A stretch of DNA of 64,000 nucleotides, taken from positions 372,001 through 436,000 of the forward strand of contig NZ_FOFV01000001.1 in assembly GCF_900111005.1 (NCBI RefSeq), written 5' to 3'. Numbering within the stretch: the stretch's first letter is position 1; every line of letters begins with the position of its first letter. Both the position numbers and the translations under genes were made by a program. This document shows, in pieces, positions 9,172 through 18,120 of this stretch. The notes below the pieces were generated by a model. It had not been told where the DNA came from. It searched no databases and saw only the letters and a program-made list of their open reading frames with translations. Source of the stretch: Lentzea albida (GTDB lineage Bacteria > Actinomycetota > Actinomycetes > Mycobacteriales > Pseudonocardiaceae).

Positions 9172-9606
9172 CTAGCGGGCCTGCAGCATGGGGCGGAACT
9201 TGTCGCGGTACGCCCACGCCAGGCCGATCTCCGCGGCCACCACGAGCAGGCCCATGACCGTGCCGCTCGGCTCCAGGAAGAGGTGGAACAGGAAGATGTT
9301 CACGACCACCGGGGCCAGCAGGGCCAGCGCCAGCGGCACGAACCGGCCGATGACGAGCAGCACGCCGGAGACCAGCTGCACCGCGCACGTCAGCTGGAGC
9401 ATGTAGCCGGTGGCGTAGAGCGCGGCGTTGAACGCCACGCCTCCCGGTGCCAGCGTGCTGGGATCCGGGGCGGGCATGAAGAGCAGGAAGCCGTTCAGGC
9501 CGGTCGTGGTGAACAGGAGTCCGGTCAGCACGCGGGTGACGACGGTGGCGTAGCGGCCGAGCGCGAACTTGCGGGTCTGCGTCGTGGTTGCGGTTGCGGT
9601 GCTCAC
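9172..9606 (-). CDS. DoxX-like four-helix membrane protein
   Basis: A 144-residue integral membrane protein with four hydrophobic helices (about 20-40, 55-75, 80-100 and 110-130). The conserved GLLFTTTGLNGFLLFMPAP segment is typical of DoxX/DoxD-like proteins. The GTG at 9606 is preferred over longer in-frame starts because CTGGAGGAC lies just before it; the upstream extension is Arg-rich and implausible. Such proteins are small membrane redox or quinone-associated components with poorly defined substrates. It converges on the lipoprotein gene and is divergent from radA. Confidence 0.75.
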   Translation of the reverse strand: MSTATATTTQTRKFALGRYATVVTRVLTGLLFTTTGLNGFLLFMPAPDPSTLAPGGVAFNAALYATGYMLQLTCAVQLVSGVLLVIGRFVPLALALLAPVVVNIFLFHLFLEPSGTVMGLLVVAAEIGLAWAYRDKFRPMLQAR

Positions 9607-9762
9607 GGTGTCCTCCAGGCTGTGTCGTGTCCTTCCACTGATGCGTCGAACGGGCACCGCGCCGGATCGACAACAGGCCCCGAAAATCTTCGAGATTTCT
9701 GTCGGACGTCCTCTGACCTGCGGCGCGCGTTTCTGTCAGACCCGTCCTCTAACGTTCTGGTC

Positions 9763-11172
9763 GTGGCGAAGACAGCGCGGCCGATCTTCCGTTGTGCCGA
9801 GTGCGGGCACGAGGTGGCGAAGTGGTTCGGCCGCTGCCCCGAGTGCCAGGCGTGGGGCAGCATCGAGGAACGGGGCACCGCGTCGGTGACGCGCGTGGTG
9901 GCGGGCGCGCCGACGTCCGCCGCCCGGCCGATCGGCGAGGTCGACATCGAGTCGGCGCGGGCGCTCTCCACGGGCGTCAGCGAGTTCGACCGGGTGCTCG
10001 GCGGCGGTCTGGTGCCCGGTGCCGTCGTGCTGCTGGCCGGTGAGCCCGGTGTGGGCAAGTCGACGTTGCTGCTGGAGACGGCGCACCGCTGGGCCGAGTC
10101 GCACGGCCGCTGCCTCTACGTCACGGGTGAGGAGTCCGCGGGCCAGGTGCGGCTGCGCGCCGAACGCACCGGCAACCTCCACGCCGAGATGTACCTGGCG
10201 GCCGAGAGCGAGCTCAGCGCGTTGCTCGGCCAGGTCGACCAGGTGAAGCCGTCCATGCTGATCGTCGACTCGGTGCAGACCATGTCGACGGTGAGCGTCG
10301 AGGGCGTCCCCGGTGGCGTCACGCAGGTGCGCACTGTCGCATCAGGACTGATCGCGATGGCCAAGGAGCGCGGCCTGCCGGTAGTCCTGGTAGGACACGT
10401 CACGAAGGACGGATCCGTTGCAGGGCCCAGAGTTCTGGAACACCTCGTCGACGTGGTGCTCCAGTTCGAGGGCGACCGCCACTCCAGCCTGAGGCTGCTG
10501 CGCGGCATCAAGAACCGCTACGGCGCGGCCGACGAGGTGGGCTGCTTCGAGCTCCGCGACGACGGCATCGTGGGCGTGCCGGACCCGTCGGGCCTCTTCC
10601 TGACGCGCCGCGAGAAGGCCGTCGAGGGCACCTGCGTCACGGTGATCGTCGAGGGCAAGCGCCCGATGCTCGGCGAGGTGCAGGCCCTCGTGGCCAAGAC
10701 GAACCTGCCTGCCCCCCGCCGCGCGGTGAGCGGCCTCGACTCGGCGCGCATCTCGATGGCCCTCGCGGTGCTGGAGAAGCGCGGCAAGGTCAACCTGTTC
10801 CAGAAGGACGTCTTCACGGCGACGGTGGGCGGCATGCGCCTGGTCGAGCCGGCCGCCGACCTCGCCGTGGTGCTGGCGGTGGCCTCCGCCGAACGCGAGA
10901 TCGCCCTGCCCGCCGACCTCGTGGTGCTCGGCGAGGTGGGGCTCGCGGGGGAGATCCGGCGCGTCAACGGCGTGGGCAAGCGCCTGCAGGAGGCCGCGCG
11001 GCTCGGGTTCAAGAAGGCCCTGGTGCCGCCGGACCACGGGCCGCTGCCGGACGGGGTGCGGGCGCTGGTGGCGAACGACCTGGTGTCGGCACTGGAGGTG
11101 CTGGGGCTGAACCGGCGGCGCAGCGGCAAGGGCGGGGACGGCAAGGGCGGCGAGGGCCAGGGCGACGACTGA
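9763..11172 (+). CDS. radA: DNA repair ATPase RadA (Sms)
   Basis: RecA-like hexameric helicase that promotes branch migration in homologous recombination. From GTG at 9763 it has 469 residues. A C4 zinc finger is formed by Cys11, Cys14, Cys25 and Cys28. The Walker A loop GEPGVGKST is at 93-101. The RadA-specific KNRFG motif appears as KNRYG (about 250-255). A C-terminal Lon-protease-like domain without its active site follows (DLAVVLAVASAE, LGEVGLAGEIR). The last ~20 residues are a Gly/Lys/Asp tail. In many actinobacteria disA follows radA; here a non-coding repeat region follows instead. Confidence 0.95.
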   Translation: MAKTARPIFRCAECGHEVAKWFGRCPECQAWGSIEERGTASVTRVVAGAPTSAARPIGEVDIESARALSTGVSEFDRVLGGGLVPGAVVLLAGEPGVGKSTLLLETAHRWAESHGRCLYVTGEESAGQVRLRAERTGNLHAEMYLAAESELSALLGQVDQVKPSMLIVDSVQTMSTVSVEGVPGGVTQVRTVASGLIAMAKERGLPVVLVGHVTKDGSVAGPRVLEHLVDVVLQFEGDRHSSLRLLRGIKNRYGAADEVGCFELRDDGIVGVPDPSGLFLTRREKAVEGTCVTVIVEGKRPMLGEVQALVAKTNLPAPRRAVSGLDSARISMALAVLEKRGKVNLFQKDVFTATVGGMRLVEPAADLAVVLAVASAEREIALPADLVVLGEVGLAGEIRRVNGVGKRLQEAARLGFKKALVPPDHGPLPDGVRALVANDLVSALEVLGLNRRRSGKGGDGKGGEGQGDD

Positions 11173-11216
11173 GGTGCCGCGCGGCCGTTGCCGCCGCCGG
11201 TGAGGGATTCGGCGCG

Positions 11217-11515
11217 GTGGGGCCTGCTGTGGTGGTCCCAGGCGGTGTGGTGCGGCCAGGCGGGCGGTCCCTGGCGTTGTGCGGCCCGGGCAAGCGGTGC
11301 CAGGCGGTGGTACCGAGCGGTGGTGCCAGTGGTGGCGCGGGCCGGGCGGATGCTGCCGGTAGTGGTGCGCCGGGCGGGCGGTGGTGCGGGCCGGGCGGGC
11401 GGTGCCGGGTGCGCGGGCCAGGCGAGCGGTGTCGCGTGGCGGTGCGGACCGGGCAAGCGGTGCCAGGCGGCGCGTGGGCCTGCGGTGCGTGGACCGGGTC
11501 ATGCGGCCCCGGAGA
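11217..11515. repeat. Degenerate GC-rich tandem repeat between radA and the next gene
   Basis: Roughly nine diverged copies of a 27-31 bp unit built around CCGGGCAAGCGGTGCCAGGC. The best copies are near 11290 and 11450, and others change to CCAGGCGAGCGGT or CCGGGCGGGCGGT. Frames through it are low-complexity (Pro/Ala/Arg one way, Gly/Arg the other) and I do not regard any as a gene. It fills most of the 508-bp gap between radA and the gene at 11681, and could be a decayed minisatellite. Confidence 0.6.
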
Positions 11516-11680
11516 GGGTGCCCACACGGCTCTGGCGCCACGAGGTCGCGCGAAGCGGCGTGTGCGGTGGTCTCCGTGGGCCGGGTCGCCCGGAAACGAG
11601 GCGCGACAGCCGGTACGAACCCGCCGGGCCGGGGTGCGGCCCGCCGAGGCCCGTTGTGCCCGCCGTGATCGAATGAGCGC

Positions 11681-12214
11681 GTGTTGGGGAGACACGACGG
11701 CGAGATCGGTGAGTTGTTGCGGTTCGCCGCGTCCATGGTGCCCTCCGAGGTGCGCGGCGCCGACCTGCTCGACTACCTCGACCTGGAGGAGTGGGAGCTC
11801 GTGCTCCAGCTCCTCGGCGAGTCCGACGGCAACACCTGGCAGACCCCGCGTTTCTGGGCCCTGCTGGCCGAGGCGGCGACCCAGATGGACCAGGACGAGG
11901 CCTGGTACCAGTGGCGGTGCGTGGAGTCGATCCAAGGCGTGCTGCGGGTCGAGCTGACGCTGTCGGTGGACGCGGAACCGTTGCGGGCCAGGGGAGAGCG
12001 GCCCCTGTGGGACGTCACGGGGAGACAACAGCGGGTGGCGGCGCTGTGGATCGAGTCCAAGCCGGTGCTCAACCCCGGTGAACGGGCCACCGCGCGGCTG
12101 CGGCCGTTCGTGCCGCCGGCGTGGGCGCACCTGATCCGGGGCGACATGATCACGTTGCACGGGCGGTCGCCGGGGACGGCGAAGATCATCGAGAGGGTGC
12201 CGCCGCGCCCCTGA
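11681..12214 (+). CDS. Hypothetical protein with EF-Tu-like barrel segment
   Basis: A 177-residue soluble protein from GTG at 11681. The first ~75 residues look helical and acidic (LLDYLDLEEWELVLQLLGE). The C-terminal ~80 (from ALWIESKPVLNPGERATAR) resemble the third beta-barrel of translation factor EF-Tu, including the PAWAHLIRGDMITLHG turn. No GTPase domain is present, so it is not a translation factor. Small actinobacterial proteins of this kind are uncharacterised. A direct repeat overlaps its stop codon and a hairpin follows. Confidence 0.7.
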   Translation: MLGRHDGEIGELLRFAASMVPSEVRGADLLDYLDLEEWELVLQLLGESDGNTWQTPRFWALLAEAATQMDQDEAWYQWRCVESIQGVLRVELTLSVDAEPLRARGERPLWDVTGRQQRVAALWIESKPVLNPGERATARLRPFVPPAWAHLIRGDMITLHGRSPGTAKIIERVPPRP

Positions 12215-12242
12215 AACAGCACCGGTCCTGAAACAGCACCGG
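12210..12242 (+). repeat. 16-bp direct repeat overlapping the stop codon
   Basis: Two exact copies of CCTGAAACAGCACCGG at 12210-12225 and 12227-12242, separated by one base. The first copy contains the TGA of the preceding gene. This looks like a recent tandem duplication. Confidence 0.8.
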
Positions 12243-12254
12243 CCGGATACGACA

Positions 12255-12282
12255 CCGCCGCGGCCCCAGAGGACCGCGGCGG
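12255..12282. terminator. Hairpin terminator between convergent genes
   Basis: A 9-bp GC stem (CCGCCGCGG and its complement) with a 10-nt loop lies between the convergent gene ending at 12214 and the trehalose gene ending at 12301. There is no T tract, as is common for actinobacterial terminators. Confidence 0.6.
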
Positions 12283-12300
12283 CGCCGGCGAGCTACAGCC

Positions 12301-14832
12301 TCACTGCGAGAGCAGCTGGGCGCAGCGGATCAGGCCCAGGTGCGAGTACGCCTGCGGGTGGTTGCCGAGCGAGCGCTCGGCCACCGGGTCGTACTCCTCG
12401 GGCAGCAGGCCGGTGGGGCCCGCAGCCGCGACGATCTGGCTGAACAGCTCCTCGGCCTCCGTGCGGCGGCCGGTGAGCAGGTAGGCCTCGATCATCCAGG
12501 CGGCGCAGAGGTGGAAGCCGCCCTCGTCGCCCGGCAGGCCGTCGTCGCGGTGGTAGCGGTAGACGGTGGAGCCGGACCGGAGTTCCGCCTCGATGGCGGT
12601 GACCGTGGACTGGAAGCGCTCGTCGGTCGGGTCGATCAGGCCCGACAGGCCGACGAACAGGGAGGCGGCGTCGAGGTCGTCGCCGTCGTAGGCCGTGGTG
12701 AACGACTGGACCTCGTCGTTCCAGCCGTTCTTGAGCACGTCGGTGGCGATCGTGTCGCGCAGCGGCACCCACGACGGGTCCAACGAGCGGCCGAACTGCT
12801 CGCCGAGCTTGATGGCGCGGTCGATGGTCAGCCAGCACATGACCTTCGAGTACACGTGGTGGCGCGGCGCGTGCCGTTCCTCCCAGATGCCGTGGTCGGG
12901 CTCGTGCCAGCGCCGCGAGACGGCCTCGGCCATCGCCTGGACCATGGCCCAGTCGGCGTCCGAGAGCGAACCGCGGGCGGTGGCCAGGGAGACGACCAGG
13001 TCGACGACCGGGCCGAACACGTCGAGCTGCACCTGCTGGTTCGCGAGGTTGCCGACGCGCACCGGGCGGGAGCCCGCGTAGCCGGGCAGGGACTCGATGA
13101 CGGCCTCGGCGCCCAGCTGGGTGCCGTGCAGCGTGTAGAGCGGGTGCAGGCGCTCCGGGCCCGGGATGGTCTCCAGGACGCCGTGCAGCCACGCCAGGAA
13201 GCCGTCGGCCTCCGCGAACGAGCCCACGGACACGAGGGCGGACGCGGTCATGGCGCCGTCGCGCAGCCAGCAGTAGCGGTAGTCCCAGTTGCGGACGCCG
13301 CCGAGCTCCTCGGGCAGCGACGTGGTCGCCGCCGCCATGATCGAGCCGGAGTCCTTGTGGACCAGGCCGCGCAGGGTCAGCGCCGAGCGCAGCACCAGGT
13401 CCGTCTGCACCTTCGGCAGGTGCAGGCCCGCGGCCCAGTCCGACCAGTAGCTGGCGGCGAGGTCGCGGCGCACCGACTCGTTCAGCGGGTGCTCGGAGAT
13501 GTCGTCGGTGCCGCAACGCAGCTCCAGCAGCACCGGAGCGCCCTCACGCGGCCGGACGACGGCGCGCGCGGTCTCCTGCTGGCCGTCGGAGGTGATCTCC
13601 CAGTCGACGCCCGGCGAGCGCAGCACCATCGGGTCCGAGGTGCCGACGACGCGCAGGCCGTCGCGCTCGCGCAGCAGCCGCACCGGCACCTGCCCGAACT
13701 CGGGACGCGGTGCGAACGTGATCACCGCGTTCGTGGAGCCGGAGATCCGGCGCACGAGGTCCGTGCGGTGCGACGCGAGGTTGTGCTCCAGGTAGTCCGA
13801 CACCAGGAGCCGCGACCAGCGGGTCTCCACGATCATCGTGCCCGGCAGGTAGCGCTGGCCCAGCGGCAGCGACCCGTGCTCCGGCTTGATCGAGAAGTGG
13901 CCGGCGGCCGGGCCGCCCAGCAGGTCCGCGAAGATCGCCGCGGAGTCCGGCTCGGGGTGGCACAGCCAGTTGACCTTGGCGTCCGGCGTCACGAGGGCCA
14001 CCGAACGCTCGTTCGCGAGCATCGTCAGGCGCTCGATCGGCACGGCCTGGTCGCCGTGCAGCCACGCGCGGCGCTCCTCCAGCAGGAACGCCAGCACCGT
14101 CGCCACGTCGGACGGGTCGCCCACGTAGTGCTCGGCCAGCGACTCGCCGGCGCCCACGCGGATGCCGAGGTCGGGACCGGACAGGCGCGCGAACGCCTTC
14201 TCGTCCGTCACGTCGTCGCCCAGGAAGATCGCCGCGGTGGCGCCGACCTGGTGGCGCAGGATGTCGAGCGCCTGGCCCTTGTTCGTCTCGACGACGGCCA
14301 GCTCGATGACGGCCTTGCCCTCGGTGACCTGCACACCCTCCCAGGTGCACGGGCCGGACCGGACGGCGGACAGCACGGCCTCGCCGATAGCTTCCGTCGC
14401 GGCACGGCGCACGTGCACGGCGACGGAGGCGGGCTTGACCTCGAGCTGGACGCCCTCCTGGCCTTCGGCGATCTGTTCCAGCTCGGCCTCGAGCCGGCGC
14501 AGCAACGCCTTGGCGTCCGCGTCCAGCGCGTGGACGAAGCCGACGTCGAACTCGGAGCCGTGCGACCCGACGAGGTGGACCTCGCCGGGCAGGCGGGACA
14601 GCGTGGCCAGGTCGCGCAGCGCGCGACCCGAGATCACGGCGGATGTGGTCTCGTGCAGCGATGCGAGCGAACGCAGCGCGTTCACCGACTCCGGGAGCGG
14701 GCGGGCCTGCTCCGGGTCGGCCACGATCGGAGCGAGTGTTCCGTCGTAGTCGCTCGCGACCAGCAGTCGTGGGGTCCGCGCGAGCTGAACGATCGCTCTG
14801 CGCAGTTCGGCGGGGAGGGCCTCGGCGGTCAA
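12301..14832 (-). CDS. otsB: Trehalose-6-phosphate phosphatase fused to GH15 glucoamylase/trehalase domain
   Basis: An 843-residue fusion. Residues 1-~250 are a HAD phosphatase: SDYDGTLAPIV with nucleophile Asp28 and acid Asp30, VISGR, and FLGDDVTDEKAF binding Mg. It removes phosphate from trehalose 6-phosphate. From ~265 a GH15-type domain follows: a beta-sandwich, then an (alpha/alpha)6 barrel with NWDYRYCWLRDGAMTASAL and the acidic segments GIWEERHAPRHH and GDEGGFHLCAAW, where catalytic Glu residues are expected. In mycobacteria GH15 proteins of this kind are trehalases, so one chain could both make and break trehalose. The upstream otsA ends 48 bp before this start, indicating an otsA-otsB operon. 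Confidence 0.9.
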   Translation of the reverse strand: MTAEALPAELRRAIVQLARTPRLLVASDYDGTLAPIVADPEQARPLPESVNALRSLASLHETTSAVISGRALRDLATLSRLPGEVHLVGSHGSEFDVGFVHALDADAKALLRRLEAELEQIAEGQEGVQLEVKPASVAVHVRRAATEAIGEAVLSAVRSGPCTWEGVQVTEGKAVIELAVVETNKGQALDILRHQVGATAAIFLGDDVTDEKAFARLSGPDLGIRVGAGESLAEHYVGDPSDVATVLAFLLEERRAWLHGDQAVPIERLTMLANERSVALVTPDAKVNWLCHPEPDSAAIFADLLGGPAAGHFSIKPEHGSLPLGQRYLPGTMIVETRWSRLLVSDYLEHNLASHRTDLVRRISGSTNAVITFAPRPEFGQVPVRLLRERDGLRVVGTSDPMVLRSPGVDWEITSDGQQETARAVVRPREGAPVLLELRCGTDDISEHPLNESVRRDLAASYWSDWAAGLHLPKVQTDLVLRSALTLRGLVHKDSGSIMAAATTSLPEELGGVRNWDYRYCWLRDGAMTASALVSVGSFAEADGFLAWLHGVLETIPGPERLHPLYTLHGTQLGAEAVIESLPGYAGSRPVRVGNLANQQVQLDVFGPVVDLVVSLATARGSLSDADWAMVQAMAEAVSRRWHEPDHGIWEERHAPRHHVYSKVMCWLTIDRAIKLGEQFGRSLDPSWVPLRDTIATDVLKNGWNDEVQSFTTAYDGDDLDAASLFVGLSGLIDPTDERFQSTVTAIEAELRSGSTVYRYHRDDGLPGDEGGFHLCAAWMIEAYLLTGRRTEAEELFSQIVAAAGPTGLLPEEYDPVAERSLGNHPQAYSHLGLIRCAQLLSQ

Positions 14833-14880
14833 CGCCCCTCCTGGAGCACTCGATGGGTCATGGGGCAGGTCTGAAAGGAT

Positions 14881-16320
14881 TCAGACCGAGGTCTGCGTGC
14901 CCAACGCCTCCAGGAACGACCTTGCCCAGCGATCAACGTCGTGGGTGAGGACTTGGCGGCGCAGCGCGCGCATCCTACGGCGGCCTTCGGCGGGATCGAT
15001 GTCGAGGGCGGCCTGCAGTGCGTTCTTGACACCGTCCAGATCATGGGGGTTCACCAGGAACGCGCTGGTCAGTTCTGCGGCAGCGCCGGCGAACTCGCTG
15101 AGCACCAGAGCTCCACCAAGATCATATCGGCAGGCGACGTACTCCTTGCACACGAGGTTCATTCCGTCCCGAACAGGCGTGACGACCATGACGTCCGCAG
15201 CGCTCATGAACGCGACGAGCTCCTCGCGGTTCACCGACTGGTGCAGGTAGTGGACGACGGGCTTGCCGACGCGGCCGAACTCGCCGTTGATCCGGCCGAC
15301 GGACTGCTCGATGTCCTTGCGCATCGTCACGTAGTGGTCGACGCGCTCCCGGCTGGGCGTGGCGAGCTGGACCATCGCGACGTCCTCGGGGTCCACGCGC
15401 CCGTCCGCGATCAGCTCGTACAGGGCGCGGATCCGGACGTCGATGCCCTTGGTGTAGTCGAGGCGGTCCACGCCCAGCAGGATGCGCTTGGGGTTGCCGA
15501 GGTCCGCTCGAATCTGCTTCGCGCGGGCCTGCGTCTCCTTGCGGCGGGCCACCGCGTCGAGGCCCGCGCTGTCGATCGAGATCGGGAACGCGCCGACGCG
15601 CACGGTGCGGTCGCCGACCTGGACGACACCCGGCCGGGTGCGGACGCCGACGGTGCCGCGGCTCGGCTCCAGGCCGACGAGGCGCCGCGCCAGCCAGAGG
15701 AAGTTCTGCGCGCCGCCGGGACGGTGGAAGCCCACCAGGTCGGCGCCGAGCAGGCCGCGGATGATCTCCGTGCGCCACGGGAGCTGCATGAACAGCTCGA
15801 CGGGCGGGAACGGGATGTGCAGGAAGAAGCCGATCTTGAGGTCGGGCCGCTGCTCGCGCAGCATCGCCGGGACGAGCTGCAGCTGGTAGTCCTGCACCCA
15901 CACCGTCGCGCCCTGCGCGGCCACCTTCGCGGTCGCGTCGGCGAACCGCTGGTTGACCTTCACGTAGGTGTTCCACCAGTGCCGGTGGAACGCGGGCTGC
16001 GCCACGACGTCGTGGTAGAGCGGCCAGAGGGTGCCGTTGGAGAAGCCCTCGTAGTAGTCCTCGACGTCCTTGGCCGAGAGCTCGACGGGGTGCAGCAGCA
16101 GGCCGTCGTCCTCGAACGGCGCCACCTCGGCGTCCGCGACACCGGGCCAGCCGACCCACGCGCCGCTGTGTGAGCGGAGGAAGGGCTCCAGAGCGCTCAC
16201 CAGTCCGCCGGGGCTGTGTTTCCACCGCTCGGTCCCGTCGGGCAGACGCTCCAGGTCAACCGGCAGCCGGTTGGCCACGACTACGAATTCCGCCCCGTTC
16301 TCGCCAATGTCCATGCTCAC
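14881..16320 (-). CDS. otsA: Trehalose-6-phosphate synthase (GT20)
   Basis: Retaining glycosyltransferase that joins glucose from a nucleotide sugar to glucose 6-phosphate. The 479 residues match GT20 synthases. Visible signatures are VVANRLPVD near the N-terminus with the GG loop (SPGGL), GWPG, WPLYHD, and [14 protein letters not shown] in place of the usual HDYHL form. FFLHIPFPP and [14 protein letters not shown] follow, then the C-terminal NLVCKEYVA and SEFAGAA segments that bind the donor. It is first in the leftward otsA-otsB/GH15 pair; the next gene upstream is separated by 63 bp. Confidence 0.95.
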   Translation of the reverse strand: MSMDIGENGAEFVVVANRLPVDLERLPDGTERWKHSPGGLVSALEPFLRSHSGAWVGWPGVADAEVAPFEDDGLLLHPVELSAKDVEDYYEGFSNGTLWPLYHDVVAQPAFHRHWWNTYVKVNQRFADATAKVAAQGATVWVQDYQLQLVPAMLREQRPDLKIGFFLHIPFPPVELFMQLPWRTEIIRGLLGADLVGFHRPGGAQNFLWLARRLVGLEPSRGTVGVRTRPGVVQVGDRTVRVGAFPISIDSAGLDAVARRKETQARAKQIRADLGNPKRILLGVDRLDYTKGIDVRIRALYELIADGRVDPEDVAMVQLATPSRERVDHYVTMRKDIEQSVGRINGEFGRVGKPVVHYLHQSVNREELVAFMSAADVMVVTPVRDGMNLVCKEYVACRYDLGGALVLSEFAGAAAELTSAFLVNPHDLDGVKNALQAALDIDPAEGRRRMRALRRQVLTHDVDRWARSFLEALGTQTSV

Positions 16321-16383
16321 GAAATTGAGGCTAGTGCTGACGCGTGTTCTCGGCGTGTCGTGTAACCCCCGTCACAGCGAGTT

Positions 16384-17727
16384 TCACTCCAAACGACGCC
16401 TGCTGGGTTTGAGCGGGCCGGACATGCGCGGACCAGCGAACTTCCGCTCCAGACGCCCCAGTCCGGTGCGCACCGGCTGGGCCAGGTACTCGCCGAACAC
16501 GACACCTCCGGCCAGAGCGAGAGCAATACCACTCGCGAAGACGAGGGTGCTCAGACCGGCCGGATCGCCCTCCGCGGTGAGCTGGAACAGGCCCCGGTAG
16601 GTGGTCCAGCCGGGCAGCAGCGGGACGACGCCCGCCTGCACGACGACGAGCGTCGGGATGCGCAGCCGGCGGGTCAGCGTGGCGCCGCCGAACCCGGTGA
16701 TCGCCGCGGCGACCGCGGAGCTGAGCAGCGCGTCGAGGCCGAGGCTCGTCATGAGGCCGTAGGCGGCCGTGCCGATCGCGCCGGAGACGGCGGCGGCCAC
16801 GAGCGCGCGGGGTTTGGCGTAACAGGCGAGCGCGAAGAACGCACTCGTCGCCGCGCCGGCCGCGAACTGCATCGGCACCGCGGAGATCAGCGCGGGCAAC
16901 GGGTCGCTGAGCCGGATGTCCAGTCCGAAGTGGACGGCCGCGCGGATCGCCAGCGCGACGCCCGCGATCAGGCCCGCGCTGAGCAGCACGGTCTCGACCG
17001 TGCGGCCCGCGGCGGTGACGTTGTAGCCGGAGATCGCGTCCTGCACGGTGCTGACCAGGGCGAGCCCGGACAGCAGCACGACGATGCCGACCGCGACCAG
17101 CAGGCTCGGCCGCACCGGCAGCAACCCGGTCGAGTAGATCGCCAGCGCGGCGCCCGTGCCGAGCGCGCCACCGACCAGTTGCTGGAAGAAGAACGGCAGG
17201 TTGCGCCGGTTGAGGACCCGGCCGACCCGGTCGACCACGGCGGTGATCGCGGCGGCGGTGAGCGCGAGCACGAGCCCGCCGCCCACGAGGAACGCGACCG
17301 CGGCGGCCATGCCTCCCCACGCGGCGGTGGCGACCCACCGCGGGTACGGGTGCTTGGCGTTCACGATGTCTTCGAGCCGTGCGTGCGCTTCCTCGATCGG
17401 CCCCAGGTTGCGCACGAGGTGCTCGACGTCCGCCAGGCGCGTGTAGTCGAGGCTCCGTTGCCGGACGACCCTGATCGACGTGATCGGCAACGCCTCCGTG
17501 CCGCGATGACACGACACGCTGATGGAGGTGTAGATCACGTCGACTTCTGTGTGCGGCAGTCCATAGCTCTCGGTGACCGAGAGAATCGTCGCTGTCACAT
17601 CGGCCGCACCGGCTCCACTGGACATTTGGACCTCACCGATCTTCAGGGCGAGATCGAGTACCAGGTGAACCGTGGTGTCATCGGGCAGAGCGGGGCCGTG
17701 CAGGCTGTTCGTGGAAATCTTTCGCAC
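16384..17727 (-). CDS. thrE: ThrE-family threonine/serine exporter
   Basis: A 447-residue membrane protein of the ThrE type known from Corynebacterium. A ~120-residue cytoplasmic N-terminal domain (SSGAGAADVTATILSV, then the YTSISVSCHRG strand region) precedes about ten hydrophobic helices in two blocks, corresponding to the two fused halves of the family. It exports threonine and serine by proton antiport in the reference protein. The first GTG (17727) directly abuts a GGAGG sequence, which is unusually tight, so the true start may lie slightly elsewhere. It is a single gene with its own upstream region. Confidence 0.88.
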   Translation of the reverse strand: MRKISTNSLHGPALPDDTTVHLVLDLALKIGEVQMSSGAGAADVTATILSVTESYGLPHTEVDVIYTSISVSCHRGTEALPITSIRVVRQRSLDYTRLADVEHLVRNLGPIEEAHARLEDIVNAKHPYPRWVATAAWGGMAAAVAFLVGGGLVLALTAAAITAVVDRVGRVLNRRNLPFFFQQLVGGALGTGAALAIYSTGLLPVRPSLLVAVGIVVLLSGLALVSTVQDAISGYNVTAAGRTVETVLLSAGLIAGVALAIRAAVHFGLDIRLSDPLPALISAVPMQFAAGAATSAFFALACYAKPRALVAAAVSGAIGTAAYGLMTSLGLDALLSSAVAAAITGFGGATLTRRLRIPTLVVVQAGVVPLLPGWTTYRGLFQLTAEGDPAGLSTLVFASGIALALAGGVVFGEYLAQPVRTGLGRLERKFAGPRMSGPLKPSRRRLE

Positions 17728-17986
17728 CTCCGTCGTGTGATCGTGACGGACACTTCGGCTGTTGCTGTGTCATCGGCCACCTCCGATCGGGCGACCCGAA
17801 AAGGAGGACATGATCACTGTCCGTTGGTTACCCTCCTGACCTGGTCAAGGCGGTCACTCCGACGCATTGATCCACTCAGTTGGTTGGTCCGACTCCGGTC
17901 GGAGCAATCCGATCACACTGAGAGCAGACCGTTCGCCGCAGGTAGCACCCGCAACGGGCGCTTACGATGTTCGCGAACACGAGCCG

Positions 17987-18062
17987 GCCGGCGTAGCTCA
18001 ATTGGCAGAGCACTCGCCTTGTAAGCGAAAGGTTAGGGGTTCGATTCCCCTCGCCGGCTCCA
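17987..18062 (+). tRNA. trnT: tRNA-Thr (anticodon TGT), CCA encoded
   Basis: Cloverleaf of 73 nt plus encoded CCA. The acceptor stem GCCGGCG pairs with CGCCGGC at 18052-18058, with discriminator T at 18059. The D arm is GCTC...GAGC and the anticodon loop CTTGTAA gives anticodon TGT, reading ACA. The T arm contains GGTTCGATTCC. The lowest anticodon-stem pair (27-43) is a mismatch. The terminator at 18069 follows directly. Confidence 0.95.
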
Positions 18063-18068
18063 TCGGAA

Positions 18069-18101
18069 ACGGGGGTCCGCCCAGGTCGGGTGGACCCCCG
18101 T
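18069..18101. terminator. Hairpin terminator of the tRNA gene
   Basis: A 14-bp stem (ACGGGGGTCCGCCC paired with GGGTGGACCCCCGT, one G-U pair) with a 5-nt loop starts 7 nt after the tRNA CCA. It also separates the tRNA from the convergent gene ending at 18121. Confidence 0.88.
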
Positions 18102-18120
18102 CTCATTTCGGGGACGGGTC

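Noticed and set aside
11009..12160. Minus-strand frame of 383 codons across the repeat
   Set aside because: It is Pro/Ala/Arg low-complexity through the minisatellite and antisense to radA and the gene at 11681, so it is a composition artefact.
12340..14874. Plus-strand frame of 844 codons opposite the trehalose fusion gene
   Set aside because: It is antisense to clear HAD and GH15 motifs and has Arg/Val/Gln-rich composition without any fold signal.
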